Positions 50,501 to 59,599 of a stretch of DNA of 64,000 nucleotides are shown piece by piece. Location: contig NZ_JAVDYJ010000001.1 in NCBI RefSeq assembly GCF_031458395.1, positions 1,860,001-1,924,000 on the forward strand, given 5' to 3'. This DNA comes from Enteractinococcus fodinae (GTDB taxonomy: Bacteria; Actinomycetota; Actinomycetes; Actinomycetales; Micrococcaceae). A program made the translations under genes and the position numbers. The notes under the pieces were generated by a model. That model was not told the DNA's origin, searched no databases, and saw only the letters and a program-made list of their open reading frames with translations. Position 1 is the first letter of the stretch; every line of letters starts with the position of its first letter.

Positions 50501-51151
50501 ACCGAAAAATTCGATACGATACGGGTGGGGTTCGGTGGGCGGGAAAACATCGATGATGCCGCCGCGGACAGCGAATTCTCCGCGCCGGGAGACCATATCC
50601 ACCCGGGTGTAGGCAGCGTTGGCGAGGTCTTCAATGACCTGCTCGAAGTCGTAAAATTCGCCGGTTTGTAATAAGACCGGTTCCAAGTCACCCAGGTCTT
50701 TGACGATCGGCTGGACGATGGACCGCACCGGGGCCGTGACAACTTTCAGAGGTGCTTGACCGTCTCGGCCGGGGTGGGCCAATTTACGGAGCACTGCCAT
50801 GCGCTCGCCCACCGTGTCGCTGCGTGGTGACAGACGCTCATGCGGCAAAGTTTCCCACGATGGGAAGTGCGCGACGGTTGAGGCATCCATCCAGGCACTC
50901 AACCCTTGTGCCAGGTCTTCTGCTTCGCGAGCAGTAGCGGTCACTAAGAGTACAACCGGGGCTTCAAACGCTGACTCGCACAAAGCCTGTGCCAGGCTGG
51001 CGGTCACAGCTTCCCGTGCGCCGTCTGGCAGCGAGAGCGACAAGTCCGCGGTACGGTCGGTACGCGTGATGGAGGTTCGCATTGCTGCGACGGCGGAATC
51101 GGATTCAATCTGAGCCAAAAGCCCTGAGAGCACAGCGTCTTCAGACAACAT
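47543..51151 (-). CDS. mfd: Transcription-repair coupling factor
   Basis: Mfd displaces RNA polymerase stalled at DNA damage and recruits UvrA. The roughly 1200-aa protein has the UvrB-like N-terminal module ([17 protein letters not shown]), the RNA-polymerase-interacting domain ([17 protein letters not shown]), the RecG-like translocase motor ([67 protein letters not shown]) and the C-terminal D7 domain. The start is uncertain: ATG 51151 has GGAAG close by, GTG 51178 has GAAGG 10 nt before, and ATG 51199 is unsupported. Domain order and length are normal. Confidence 0.96.
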   Translation of the reverse strand: MLSEDAVLSGLLAQIESDSAVAAMRTSITRTDRTADLSLSLPDGAREAVTASLAQALCESAFEAPVVLLVTATAREAEDLAQGLSAWMDASTVAHFPSWETLPHERLSPRSDTVGERMAVLRKLAHPGRDGQAPLKVVTAPVRSIVQPIVKDLGDLEPVLLQTGEFYDFEQVIEDLANAAYTRVDMVSRRGEFAVRGGIIDVFPPTEPHPYRIEFFGDEVEEIRYFSIADQRSLVDTSDDGSETPTNMYAPPCRELLLTEEVQQKARDLQVSMPNVLEMLEPMSNGMAVEGMESLAPLVTEMESFLEVLPEGSMTILVEPEKVRGRVHDLLTTNEEFLEAAWAAAGEGLSAPVENQQEAGGFATLGDTRTVALEQDQGWWQFTAFDTDETFDATALRSGFRSPVQFAGDVAAMQEHVSNRIRDKWSIVVATHGPGPARRLAELFGEQGHTASVVDAITEPKPSQIQITVASLGAGFAWQDQRLAIVTEYDLFGRQAAGSQRGEKRSLARKRRNAVDPLALEEGDFVVHNQHGIAKFIELQRRKVAGARSTAGEEGYREYLVLEFAPSKRGGAGDRLFVPTDQLDQVSQYVGGDVPSLSKMGGSDWAQTKSKARRATREIAKELIQLYSARMATRGHAFSSDSPWQDELEQAFPHIETPDQLTTVDEVKKDMENEVPMDRLVAGDVGFGKTEVAVRAAFKAIQDGKQVALLVPTTLLARQHAETFTERFAGFPVTVRALSRFQKAKESRETVEGLADGSVDMVIGTHRLLSDEIQFKDLGLVIVDEEQRFGVEHKEKLKHMRTNVDVLAMTATPIPRTLEMSMTGIRETSTLATPPEQRHPVLTYVGPYTDKQITAAIRREMMREGQVFYVHNRVNSINKVASRIQELVPEARVAIAHGRMSESTLEQIMVDFWEKEYDVLVSTTIIETGLDIANANTLIIEDAHRYGLSQLHQLRGRVGRGRDRAYAYFLYDSAKPLNETAMERLKAVATHNELGSGMQLAQKDLEIRGAGNLLGGEQSGHIAGVGFDLYLRMVGEAVADFKGEEDTSPQEVKVELPVNAHLPHDYVPGERLRLEAYRNLAQATDTDAVNAVVEELNDRYGELPEAAQNLVAVANFRNTAREYGIYEIMLMGKNIKFGPIEELPDSRAMRLKRMYPGATYRAPLKAIMVPRPKTQAVTGKELVDAELLAWAGEFIANIFGDN

Positions 51152-51270
51152 TAACTTCCAAATCTTGGGGATATTCACAAGTGGCGCGCCTTCCAGCATA
51201 ACTGTTTTACAAGCCGCATCGTCTACACTTACCTTCTATCCACTGTTAGCGAGCAGCAAAGAGGGAACCC

Positions 51271-51795
51271 ATGGCTTTCAATGAATCCACGACGATTTCT
51301 CACCCACCGCAGCGTGTGTTTGAGGGACTGATTAGCCAAGATTTTCAGCAGCACGTCGCTGAAGAGTTCAATGCCAGTGTTGATAAATTTACTGTTGTGC
51401 CACCGCAGCCTGCTGCTAGTGACACGGTCTCCGTGACCATTCACCGCAGTGTCAATGGCGAACAAGTCGCTCAGCGGCTGCCATCGGCGGTGCAGCGTTT
51501 CGTCAAAGGCCGCGTGAACATTGAGCAATCCGAGGCGTGGTCCGCTGCGTCCGGGGACGGCGCTCGTGATGCCAATGTAACGATTAAAGTGCCTATGGCC
51601 AAAGCGACCGGTACGGCAACAATCAAGCTGGCCCCGACTGCTGATGGGACCGGTACGACCGTGAATGTTTCGGGATCGTTGAAATCTTCAATCCCGTTGA
51701 TGGGGTCGAAGATCGCGCAGATGGCTGAGCCTCAAGTAGGAAAAATGCTGACTGAAATGAACAAGAAATTGGATGCTTGGTTGACGCAGCACTAA
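51271..51795 (+). CDS. DUF2505 family protein
   Basis: This 174-aa protein starts with FNESTTISHPPQRVFEGLIS and ends in GSKIAQMAEPQVGKMLTEMN. This is the pattern of the actinobacterial DUF2505 family, which has a START/Bet v1-like fold (polyketide-cyclase-like) and probably binds a hydrophobic ligand. GAGGGA lies 4 nt before the ATG. It is divergent from mfd and has its own terminator. Confidence 0.82.
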   Translation: MAFNESTTISHPPQRVFEGLISQDFQQHVAEEFNASVDKFTVVPPQPAASDTVSVTIHRSVNGEQVAQRLPSAVQRFVKGRVNIEQSEAWSAASGDGARDANVTIKVPMAKATGTATIKLAPTADGTGTTVNVSGSLKSSIPLMGSKIAQMAEPQVGKMLTEMNKKLDAWLTQH

Positions 51796-51813
51796 CGTAC
51801 TACCAAGCGCGTT

Positions 51814-51850
51814 TGCGGGATGGTCCTTCTGGGGTCATCCCGCATTTTTG
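51814..51850 (+). terminator. Rho-independent terminator after the DUF2505 gene
   Basis: TGCGGGATG and CATCCCGCA pair over 9 bp around a 13-nt loop, followed by TTTTTG. It lies between the DUF2505 stop and the convergent pth stop. Confidence 0.85.
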
Positions 51851-51859
51851 TGGGCTTTC

Positions 51860-52465
51860 TTAGTGAAAACGATTTTGTGCGGTGGTGAGTCCGTCTTCGA
51901 CCAAGACTTCCACGGCGTCTGCTGCCCGGTCAATGTGCATTGGCAGCGTTTCGAGTTCGGTGGTCGAAAACGGACGCAGGACATAATCTGCCGGAGCCAT
52001 CCGTCCTGGGGGACGTCCAATACCGGTTCTGACGCGTAAGTACTCTTTGGTGCCCAGTGCCTGAGACGTGGATTTTAGGCCGTTATGTCCACCTTCGCCC
52101 CCACCGCGTTTGAGGCGAATAGTGTCGAATTCAATGTCGAGTTCGTCGTGCACCACGATGAGATTCTCGGGCCCGATTTTGAAGAATTTTAACAGTGCGG
52201 CAATGGGCTTGCCCGATAGGTTCATATACGTGGCCGGTTTGGCCAGCACAATCTTGGAGCCTCCGATGCCCAAGCGGAATTCTGCGACCGCAGCCCCTGC
52301 CTTGTGAGTGTTCCATCGTTGGCTGTTGCGTTCGGCTAGCTCATTGACCACCATGTGACCGATGTTGTGGCGGGTTGCGGCATATCGGTCGCCGGGGTTG
52401 CCCAATCCCACCACCAGAACTGGTCCGGTGGTGGGATCGAGCGGTCCTACGGTGTGAGTCGACAA
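51860..52465 (-). CDS. pth: Peptidyl-tRNA hydrolase
   Basis: This 201-aa enzyme recycles peptidyl-tRNAs dropped from ribosomes. It contains VVGLGNPGDRYAATRHNIGHM with the catalytic His, LAKPATYMNLSGKPI with the substrate Asn, VVHDELDIEFDTIRLKRGGG with the catalytic-relay Asp, and GHNGLKS. The length is normal. It lies 8 bp downstream of rplY, the usual arrangement in bacteria, so the two are co-transcribed. Confidence 0.96.
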   Translation of the reverse strand: MSTHTVGPLDPTTGPVLVVGLGNPGDRYAATRHNIGHMVVNELAERNSQRWNTHKAGAAVAEFRLGIGGSKIVLAKPATYMNLSGKPIAALLKFFKIGPENLIVVHDELDIEFDTIRLKRGGGEGGHNGLKSTSQALGTKEYLRVRTGIGRPPGRMAPADYVLRPFSTTELETLPMHIDRAADAVEVLVEDGLTTAQNRFH

Positions 52466-52473
52466 GGCGAGTT

Positions 52474-53112
52474 TTACTCGTCGGCCGATTTCGCAGCTGC
52501 TTGTTCAGCTACGGTTGGGACTTCGCCTGATGCATCTGCGTCGGTGTCTTCGCCGAGGTCCTGTTCGGAGACTTCGTCAACGGTGGCGATGAGGTACTCT
52601 TCTGGGTCCTCAACATCCAGCGTGACGCCTTCTGGGAGGATGACGTCAGTTCCGTAGACGTGTTCGCCTGCGGTACGGCCGGTCAGGTCGATCTCGACAG
52701 ATTCAGGCAGATCCAGTGCATCGGCTTCAACAGGAATGCTGTTAGCTTCGAGCACGTAGGTGTGGTCTGGTGCAGGTTCACCGATGACTTCAACCCAGAC
52801 ATCCACGGTGACAAGTTCACCGCGACGGACCAGGATCAAGTCGACGTGGTCGACTTCGTCTTTCAGCGGGTTGCGCTGGATGTCTTTTGGCAGTGCCATT
52901 TCGGCGCTATCGCCTTCAACTAGGCGCAGCAGCTGGTTTGCGTTACGCAGTGCCAGGAAACCTTCGTGGCGTGGCAGCAGCAGGTGGCGTGGTTCTTCGC
53001 CGTGGCCGTAGAGTACGGCGGGAATGTAACCGTCACGGCGTGCACGGCGGGCAGCACCTTTACCGAAGTCGGTGCGGTTTTCTACTGTGAGTTCAATATA
53101 GTCAACAGCCAT
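52474..53112 (-). CDS. rplY: 50S ribosomal protein L25 (Ctc family)
   Basis: This 212-aa L25 binds 5S rRNA. It has the N-terminal L25 domain (RTDFGKGAARRARRDGYIPAVLYGHG) and the TL5/CTC C-terminal beta domain (VDVWVEVIGEP, LPESVEIDLTGRTAGEHVYGTD). The tail is acidic and Ala-rich, as in actinobacterial L25. ATG 53112 follows a perfect AGGAGG; the frame upstream to 53187 is not used. First gene of rplY-pth. The 191-bp gap upstream holds its promoter; no other structure was recognised. Confidence 0.95.
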   Translation of the reverse strand: MAVDYIELTVENRTDFGKGAARRARRDGYIPAVLYGHGEEPRHLLLPRHEGFLALRNANQLLRLVEGDSAEMALPKDIQRNPLKDEVDHVDLILVRRGELVTVDVWVEVIGEPAPDHTYVLEANSIPVEADALDLPESVEIDLTGRTAGEHVYGTDVILPEGVTLDVEDPEEYLIATVDEVSEQDLGEDTDADASGEVPTVAEQAAAKSADE

Positions 53113-53378
53113 ATGTGTGTTCCTCCTAGGTTTTTCCAAAGTGCGGGATGCACTCATATTTTCCAGGCAGGAACAGTAAAACACCAAAAGTGGGTGCTAC
53201 TCAGCCTCGTCGATCACGGAGTGGTGAGACTCCCTCGCCTGGGCAACGACTCATTACTATAGCACCTGTGCCTGCTGCAGACGAATCTACCCTTGGCAAC
53301 TCCAAGATTGGTACTTACGCCCCGCGACTAGCAGCGTCCCGGTGCGCGCACCTTCGGGTGGGCATGGTGGCATGGGTG

Positions 53379-54721
53379 TTAGGCTGCGACGGGCCAGGCG
53401 ATGTCGATGGGTCCCATGGGTGGGTCTGTGGTGTCGTGGCGGAGTTGGCTGATCGGGGGTCGGGTGGGCACCGTGTACTGGTGCCCGGTCGGGGTGGTCA
53501 CCATGAGTAGGGCTGGGGTCCCGGAATACTTCCAACCCCGATTTTCTTTGCGCTGGTTACAGCGTTTACACAGCCCGGTGGCATTATCCCAGCTAGTGGT
53601 CCCACCCTGGGCCCAGGATTTCCGGTGATCGGCATCTTCCACCGGGCTATTGCACCATGGCGTCGCGCACGTGTCGTCCCGGATGGCCAACATCTTAGAC
53701 AGCCCTTCGGGGAAGTGACGTCGTTTAGATTCCAGTGCCACGAGTTGGCCATCGGTGGCGCGGGTGTACATGCGCCGGAAAAACTTCGCCGCCTCAGGCT
53801 CTGCCAACCAGCGTTTCACCATGCCGGCAGGTAACGGCCCGTGGCCGGGGATCCAGGCCGGCACATCATCATCACCCAACAAGCTCGTATCGTGCATCAC
53901 GACCACGACTTCGGCGGTCACCCCCCCCCGGCGGTGGTTTGGCCGGTGAGCAGTTCCACGAACACATCGGCCATAACTTGGTCGCGGCTCAAGGGCTCGG
54001 CCGCAGGGGTGTCAGCGGCGGCTTCGGCCTCGGTCTGTCGCCGGCGTTGGGCGGCCAGGCGTGTATTGGTCTGTTGCCTCAGTGCGTCCATGACCGCTAC
54101 CGCCTGGTGAGTCGGCAACTCGGCGGTGAGATACGAGAAGCCGTCGCTGCCCGGATCCAAACACACCCGGCGATCCCGCTGATTCTGTGCTGCCCGTTGC
54201 TCAGCGGCCGCACGATCCAGTCGGTAGGAATGTCCCAGAATCAGCTTGCGTAACTGGGAGCTGGAGGCCTTGCCCAACCGGTGGGCAATCAGCCCATCAA
54301 TCTCCCGACGATGAGCATCCGAGAGATGACTCGTCTGCTCGGCCACGATCCGAGCATGATATTCACTGACACGCCCAGCAGCTAACGCCGCATAGGTGTT
54401 CGGTAGAACGTTACACAACGCGGTGGCCGTATAGGTCAGCGCGGCGCCGACAAACGGCGATTCCCCACGGGCTAGGCCGACTTCGGCCTCAATGCCTTTG
54501 AGTTGCTCGGAGGTCGTGATCCGCATCCCGGCCTCATGGGCCTTACGCTGCTCCACAAACGCATTCGTCGCACTCGCCTGGGCAGCAGCCAGAGCTCGTT
54601 TGGCGCGCTCCAGGTGTTGGAGCCGGTCAATGTTGCCTTCCTCGGACGCAGCAGGCGGCAACTCGGCCAGGGAGTCAACGAACTCCTGGACCAGATCTGC
54701 CATCTCAACCGCTGTTTCCAT
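53379..54721 (-). pseudogene. DUF222/HNH endonuclease-domain gene, split at a G9 tract
   Basis: Two frames together make one DUF222-HNH protein. The first (54721 to 53918, 267 aa) holds the DUF222 helical region (LQHLERAKRALAAAQASATN, YLTAELPTHQAVAVMDAL). The second (53921 to 53379, 180 aa) holds the rest and an intact HNH domain (CATPWCNSPVEDADHRKSW then NATGLCKRCNQRKENRGW). They meet at nine consecutive G on the minus strand (53929-53921), where the first frame ends GGG GGG GGG TGA and the second begins GTGACC. Seven or ten G would join them. It could be a pseudogene, a phase-variable gene, a frameshifting site or a sequencing error. Confidence 0.8.
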
Positions 54722-54872
54722 ACCACAATGCTAGCTATTCACACGGACATGATAAGGGAAAACCCACGCTTTGTGGACAACCCCACGAAGACCTCCGAGC
54801 CTGTGGAAAAACGCCACGAGATCTCCCGGCGTGCGCTATCGTTGGCAAACCAAAAGGTTCCAGAGACGAAAT

Positions 54873-54900
54873 CACCCGCTCCCCTTGCGGAGAGCGGGTG
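54873..54900 (-). terminator. Terminator hairpin after prs
   Basis: CACCCGCTC and GAGCGGGTG pair over 9 bp around a 10-nt loop, followed on the minus strand by ATTTCGT. It lies 22 bp after the prs stop. Confidence 0.7.
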
Positions 54901-54922
54901 AGAATACGATGGGCCGGCGTGT

Positions 54923-55903
54923 TTAAACGTTGCCGTCGAACAAGCTCGTAACCGATCCGTCTTCGAAGACTTCGCGGATCGCGTTGGCCAGGACCGGCGC
55001 GACTGACAGCACGGTGAGGTTGTGGAAGCGCTTTTCTTCCGGGATTGGCAGAGTATTGGTGACCACGACTTCCGAGGCACCTGAGTCTGCCAAACGCTGC
55101 GCAGCTGGGTCTGAGAAGACCGCGTGAGTAGCAGCGATGATGACTTCCGCAGCGCCGGCATCCTTGAGGATCTGTACGGCACCGGCGATGGTACCGCCGG
55201 TGTCAATCATGTCATCGATCAGGACGCAGGTGCGGCCTTCAATCTGGCCGACCACGGTTTTGGATTCGGCTTTATTGGGCTGGGAAAGGTCACGGGATTT
55301 GTGCACAAATGCTAGTGGTGCACCACCGAGCCGGTCGGCCCACTGCTCGGCTACACGGACGCGTCCGGTGTCAGGTGAAACGACTGTGACCTTGTCGATG
55401 TCAACCCGCCCACGGATGTAGTCAACCAGGATGGGGAAGGCGAACAGATGGTCTACCGGTCCGTCAAAGAAGCCCTGGATCTGCGAGGTATGCAGATCCA
55501 TGGTCATGATGCGGTTAGCTCCGGTGGCCTGATACAGGTCAGCGATCATCCGCGCGGAGATGGGCTCACGTCCGCGGCCTTTTTTGTCTTGTCGAGCGTA
55601 CGGATAGAACGGTGAGACTACGGTGATGCGACGAGCGGAGGCACGTTTCATCGCATCGCATAGCAATAGTTGTTCCATGACCCAGTTGTTCATGGGCGCT
55701 GGGTGGGACTGCAGGATGAAAACGTCTTTGCCGCGCACCGACTGGCTTGGGCGAACATAGGTTTCACCGTTTGCAAAGTCGTAGGCGTCTAAGGGTAGTA
55801 GTTCGGTGCCAAGATGCTCTGCTATTTCTTCTGCAAGCTCCGGGTGCGCTCGACCCGAGGCCAATACGAGCTTCTTGTTCTCATTGGTGACAATTTCGCT
55901 CAA
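54923..55903 (-). CDS. prs: Ribose-phosphate pyrophosphokinase (PRPP synthetase)
   Basis: This 326-aa class I enzyme makes PRPP from ribose-5-phosphate and ATP for nucleotide, His, Trp and NAD synthesis. It contains FANGETYVRPSQSVRGKDVF, VSPFYPYARQDKKGRGREPIS (flexible ATP loop), MTMDLHTSQIQGFFDGPVDHL, and the PRPP/ribose-phosphate loop VLIDDMIDTGGTIAGA. It follows glmU by 83 bp, the standard glmU-prs pair. Confidence 0.97.
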   Translation of the reverse strand: MSEIVTNENKKLVLASGRAHPELAEEIAEHLGTELLPLDAYDFANGETYVRPSQSVRGKDVFILQSHPAPMNNWVMEQLLLCDAMKRASARRITVVSPFYPYARQDKKGRGREPISARMIADLYQATGANRIMTMDLHTSQIQGFFDGPVDHLFAFPILVDYIRGRVDIDKVTVVSPDTGRVRVAEQWADRLGGAPLAFVHKSRDLSQPNKAESKTVVGQIEGRTCVLIDDMIDTGGTIAGAVQILKDAGAAEVIIAATHAVFSDPAAQRLADSGASEVVVTNTLPIPEEKRFHNLTVLSVAPVLANAIREVFEDGSVTSLFDGNV

Positions 55904-55986
55904 CCAGTTCTCCCTTGAACATACGGCGTGCTGCTGGTGCTTTCACTGTAGGGGTTCTTACAGTGTTGAAACATACGGGCGGCAAA

Positions 55987-57441
55987 TTATGACGCCTCGT
56001 TGGCCTTGCGAGCAGCGTCGGCTGCTGCGGTGTCAGGTCGACGCTTGAGGACCCAATCTTCGATGATGCGCTGGTCCACAGCGTTCATGGTCAGTGCACC
56101 GGGTGGAACATCTTTACGCACAACTGCTCCGGCTGCGGTGTACGCGCCGTCTCCGATGCTCACCGGTGCGGTGAACACGGTGTTGGAGCCGGTGCGGACT
56201 TCGGCGCCAATGACGGTCCGGTGCTTTTGCACTCCGTCGTAATTCGCGGTGATATTGCCACAGCCGATGTTGGTATTCTCGCCAATATCAGCATCGCCGG
56301 CGTACCCGAGGTGGGAGAGTTTGGCGCCTCGGCCAATGTTGACGTTCTTCGTTTCGTAGAAGGCGCCGATTTTGCCGGTCTCACCCAGCACGGTGCCCGG
56401 ACGAATGTAAGTGAAGGGTCCGACTTTAGCCCCTTGGCCGATGGTGGCCTCGGTTGCTTCGGTACGGCGAATGTTCGCGTCTTGGCCAACGACGACGTCG
56501 ATCAGTGTGGTGTCGGGACCAATCACCGCGCCGGTAGCAACCTGTGTCTTGCCGTGCAGTTGTGTGTTGGGCTTGATGGTCACGTCCTGGTCGAGTTCGA
56601 CGTCGACATCAATCCAGGTAGTGGAGGGGTCCACGATGGTCACGCCCTCGCGCATCCAGCGTTCAGTGATCCGACGATTCAAGACCGCACCCAGCGTGGC
56701 GAGCTGCACGCGGTCGTTGACGCCTTCGACTTCCCAGAGGTCTTCGGTGACATAGGTGGCTACCCGTCCGCCTTCGGCGCGGGCCAGACTCAAGACATCG
56801 GTCAGATATTTTTCGCCCTGGACGTTGTCGGTGGTGACTTCGGCGAGTGTGCGGGCGAGCACTTCACCGTCAAAGGCATAGATCCCAGAGTTGATCTCGG
56901 TGATGTCGGCGATCGTGGTATCACCGGTATCTTCAGCAATTTTCAGCGCGTCTTTGTGTTCGACAATTTCGGTCACCAGACCATTGTCGTCGCGTACGAT
57001 GCGGCCGTAGCCGGTGGCGTCCGGCACGTTGGCGCTCAATACCGTCACTGCGTTTGCAGATTCTTGATGTTCGGTCACCAGCGCGTTGAGCGTCTCAGGG
57101 GTCAGCAGCGGCACATCACCGTAGGTCACCACAACGGTGCCAGTGACATCGCCGATGGCTTGTAGACCGAGTTCTACTGCGCGTCCGGTACCTGGGATGT
57201 CATCTTGGTCGGCGATGACGAGATCGGGCGTGTGCGAGAGCAGGTGTTCAACGACGCGTTCACGTTCGTGACGTACAACGGCGACGAGGTGCTCAGGGCT
57301 CAGACTAGCTGCAGCGTCGAGGGCGTGCCCGACCAGCGAGCGTCCGGCCATCGGATGCAAAACTTTGGGGAGTGCCGATTTCATTCGTGTGCCAGCGCCG
57401 GCGGCTAGCACGATAACAGCCGCGGGAGAAGAAGAATTCAA
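55987..57441 (-). CDS. glmU: Bifunctional UDP-GlcNAc pyrophosphorylase / GlcN-1-P acetyltransferase
   Basis: GlmU makes UDP-N-acetylglucosamine for peptidoglycan. The 484-aa protein has the uridylyltransferase start VIVLAAGAGTRMKSALPKVLH, TYGDVPLLTPETL, then a left-handed beta-helix of hexapeptide repeats (about residues 255-440) with FTYIRPGTVLGETGKIGAF and SHLGYAGDADIGENTNIG for the acetyl-CoA site. The length is normal. It sits 52 bp downstream of tRNA-Gln in the same direction, probably on one transcript. Confidence 0.97.
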   Translation of the reverse strand: MNSSSPAAVIVLAAGAGTRMKSALPKVLHPMAGRSLVGHALDAAASLSPEHLVAVVRHERERVVEHLLSHTPDLVIADQDDIPGTGRAVELGLQAIGDVTGTVVVTYGDVPLLTPETLNALVTEHQESANAVTVLSANVPDATGYGRIVRDDNGLVTEIVEHKDALKIAEDTGDTTIADITEINSGIYAFDGEVLARTLAEVTTDNVQGEKYLTDVLSLARAEGGRVATYVTEDLWEVEGVNDRVQLATLGAVLNRRITERWMREGVTIVDPSTTWIDVDVELDQDVTIKPNTQLHGKTQVATGAVIGPDTTLIDVVVGQDANIRRTEATEATIGQGAKVGPFTYIRPGTVLGETGKIGAFYETKNVNIGRGAKLSHLGYAGDADIGENTNIGCGNITANYDGVQKHRTVIGAEVRTGSNTVFTAPVSIGDGAYTAAGAVVRKDVPPGALTMNAVDQRIIEDWVLKRRPDTAAADAARKANEAS

Positions 57442-57493
57442 GGAGATCTCACCTTTGATCGTAAGACGCTATTTCTCAACCGCGTTGCGGCAG

Positions 57494-57565
57494 TTCCGCC
57501 CCTAGGATTCGAACCTAGACCACACAGCTCCAAAGGCTGGCGTGCTGCCATTACACCAGGGCGGA
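57494..57565 (-). tRNA. tRNA-Gln (anticodon UUG)
   Basis: On the minus strand a 72-nt cloverleaf starts TCCGCCC and ends GGGCGGA plus discriminator A. The anticodon loop reads CTTTGGA, giving TTG, and the T-arm is CTAGG-TTCGAAT-CCTAG. CCA is not encoded. The U1-A72 pair occurs in tRNA-Gln of both direct-charging and transamidation bacteria, so it does not discriminate between routes. It lies upstream of glmU. Confidence 0.95.
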
Positions 57566-57676
57566 CTGTTGATTGATCATCAACACCTGAATTATTGTGC
57601 CACATTTGCCCTGAACTTTCGAATTGTCACGATTCTGGGTTCGAAACCCGGGGTGGCGGCGCAGTGTTTTGGCGGG

Positions 57677-59437
57677 CTATACCTCTGCTTCATCAATACC
57701 TTCGGCTTGCAGGGCCTCGACCAACTGTGCTTTGCGCATGGTCGATCGTCCAGCAATGTCCAACCGTTGCGCCACCCGATACAGCTCATTTGCCGTCAGC
57801 TCATCAAGCGGTCTCGCTTCGTCAGCATGCTCTTCAGCGTCTTCCTCAGCAGGGGCCCCTTCTATTACAGGTTCCCCATCGGCTACTTCATGCACCCCTT
57901 CGGCCTGTAGGGCTTCGACCAACTGTTCCTGGTCCATGGTCGCTCGACCAGCAATGTCCATTTGTTGCGCCACCGGATACAACTCATCTGCCGGCAGATC
58001 CTCGAGCGCTCTCGCTTCATCAGCTGCTTCTTCAGACTCATCCCCCGCAAAAGCTTCTTCTCCTACAGGTTCCCCATCGACTATTTCTTGAACCCCTTCG
58101 GCCTGTAGGGCTTCGACCAACTGTTCCTGGTCCATGGTCGCTCGACCAGCAATGTCCATTTGTTGCGCCACCCGATACAACTCATCTGCCGGCAGATCCT
58201 CGAGCGCTCTCGCTTCATCAGCTGCTTCTTCAGACTCATCCCCCGCAAAAGCTTCTTCTCCTACAGGTTCCCCATCGACTATTTCTTGAACCCCTTCGGC
58301 CTGTAGGGCTTCGACCAACTGCGCCTGATCCATGGTCGCTCGACCAGCAATGTCCATTTGTTGCGCCACCGGATACAACTCATCTGCCGGCAGATCCTCG
58401 AGCGCTCTCGCTTCATCAGCTGCTTCTTCAGACTCATCCCCCGCAAAAGCTTCTTCTCCTACAGGTTCCCCATCGACTATTTCTTGAACCCCTTCGGCCT
58501 GTAGGGCTTCGACCAACTGCGCCTGGTCCATGGTCGCTCGACCAGCAATGTCCATTTGTTGCGCCACCGGATACAACTCATCTGCCGGCAGATCCTCGAG
58601 CGCTCTCGCTTCATCAGCTGCTTCTTCAGACTCATCCCCCGCAAAAGCTTCTTCTCCTACAGGTTCCCCATCGACTATTTCTTGAACCCCTTCGGCCTGT
58701 AGGGCTTCGACCAACTGCGCCTGATCCATGGTCGCTCGACCAGCAATGTCCATTTGTTGCGCCACCGGATACAACTCATCTGCCGTCAGCTCCTCGAGCG
58801 CTCTCGCTTCATCAGCTGCTTCTTCAGACTCATCCCCCGCAAAAGCTTCTTCTCCTACAGGTTCCCCATCGACTATTTCTTGAACCCCTTCGGCCTGTAG
58901 GGCTTCGACCAACTGCGCCTGGTCCATGGTTGCTCGACCGGTAATGCCTAGACGTTGCGCCATCGGATACAACTCATCTGCCGTCAGCTCCTCGAGCGCT
59001 GTCGCTTCATCGGCTGATTCTTCAAGCTCATCGGACTCATCGTCTGCAGGGACCTCTTCGTCTACAGGTTCTTCTGCGGCGGCTTCCCTACCTGACTCGT
59101 CAGCTTCACCCTCAGTAGGGGTCTCTTCCGCAACTGGCTCGTCTTTGGCTACTTCATAAGTAGACTCTTCGGATTCTTGAGCCTCATTCTCAGGTGTCCC
59201 TTGAGCTTCATCCTCAGCCGGGGCCTCTTTTACTGTCGACTCCTCCTCACTTGCTTCAGCAGCCGTCGCAACAGTTTCCTCAGCCGCCTCATCAGCTGAA
59301 GGCTCTTGGCTCTCCTCTGGGTTGGATCGCCTCCGCGTTGCATAGAGGGAAACCGCAACTGCGGCCGCGGTCAGCACACTGCGACCGACAAGCCGACCCA
59401 GTCGGCGAATGAGGGAAGTATCTTGTGATGAGTCCAT
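57677..59437 (-). CDS. Acidic protein with seven tandem Rho_N-type motifs and an N-terminal hydrophobic anchor
   Basis: This 586-aa protein starts with a basic segment and a hydrophobic stretch (SVLTAAAVAVSLYATRRR, about residues 20-37), perhaps a single membrane anchor. About 130 very acidic Glu/Ala-rich residues follow. Seven 66-residue units come next, each with a helical motif of the type ADELYPVAQQMDIAGRATMD and QLVEALQAEG, which fits the Rho termination factor N-terminal (Rho_N, SAP-like) motif. Only the last unit keeps the basic STMRKAQLVEAL form usual for nucleic-acid binding; the others have MDQ and acidic linkers. Function unknown. Confidence 0.75.
   Translation of the reverse strand: MDSSQDTSLIRRLGRLVGRSVLTAAAVAVSLYATRRRSNPEESQEPSADEAAEETVATAAEASEEESTVKEAPAEDEAQGTPENEAQESEESTYEVAKDEPVAEETPTEGEADESGREAAAEEPVDEEVPADDESDELEESADEATALEELTADELYPMAQRLGITGRATMDQAQLVEALQAEGVQEIVDGEPVGEEAFAGDESEEAADEARALEELTADELYPVAQQMDIAGRATMDQAQLVEALQAEGVQEIVDGEPVGEEAFAGDESEEAADEARALEDLPADELYPVAQQMDIAGRATMDQAQLVEALQAEGVQEIVDGEPVGEEAFAGDESEEAADEARALEDLPADELYPVAQQMDIAGRATMDQAQLVEALQAEGVQEIVDGEPVGEEAFAGDESEEAADEARALEDLPADELYRVAQQMDIAGRATMDQEQLVEALQAEGVQEIVDGEPVGEEAFAGDESEEAADEARALEDLPADELYPVAQQMDIAGRATMDQEQLVEALQAEGVHEVADGEPVIEGAPAEEDAEEHADEARPLDELTANELYRVAQRLDIAGRSTMRKAQLVEALQAEGIDEAEV
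57690..59010 (-). repeat. Seven-copy 198-bp in-frame tandem repeat
   Basis: The landmark CGGCCTGTAGGGCTTCGACC recurs at 57901, 58099, 58297, 58495, 58693 and 58891, with a diverged form at 57703: exactly 198 bp apart each time. The central copies differ by only a few bases, so they were amplified or homogenised recently; the outer copies are diverged. Each unit encodes one Rho_N-type motif plus an acidic linker. Confidence 0.95.
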
Positions 59438-59548
59438 GTTCTCTATTCTGCACTAGTTAGACGTGTCACAGGTATGGGTCCTGCCCGCCTAGGTACGCCG
59501 ATGTTTCCAATGGATGCATGAACTTTCGCCGATTGACTGTTTAAGGAC

Positions 59549-59584
59549 ATTCGGCGCGAATACAATTTTGCATCCGCGCCGAAT
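59549..59584. terminator. 10-bp inverted repeat downstream of the DJ-1/PfpI gene
   Basis: ATTCGGCGCG and CGCGCCGAAT are perfectly complementary around a 16-nt AT-rich loop. It lies 16 bp past the stop of the leftward PfpI gene and about 110 bp before the leftward repeat-protein gene. There is no long U-tract, so it is a weak terminator or an operator. Confidence 0.5.
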
Positions 59585-59599
59585 AAAGGGTCATCGAGG

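Noticed and set aside
56221-57165. A 314-codon plus-strand frame opposite glmU
   Set aside because: It is antisense to an unmistakable glmU; no ribosome binding site or recognisable domain.
57595-58944. A 449-codon open frame on the plus strand across the repeat array
   Set aside because: It is the antisense shadow of the Rho_N-repeat gene, has no plausible start region, and its composition (Pro/Leu/His repeats) mirrors the opposite-strand repeat.
57690-59010. CRISPR-like array
   Set aside because: The repeats are 198 bp, in frame, coding and have no unique spacers; they are a protein-coding tandem repeat.
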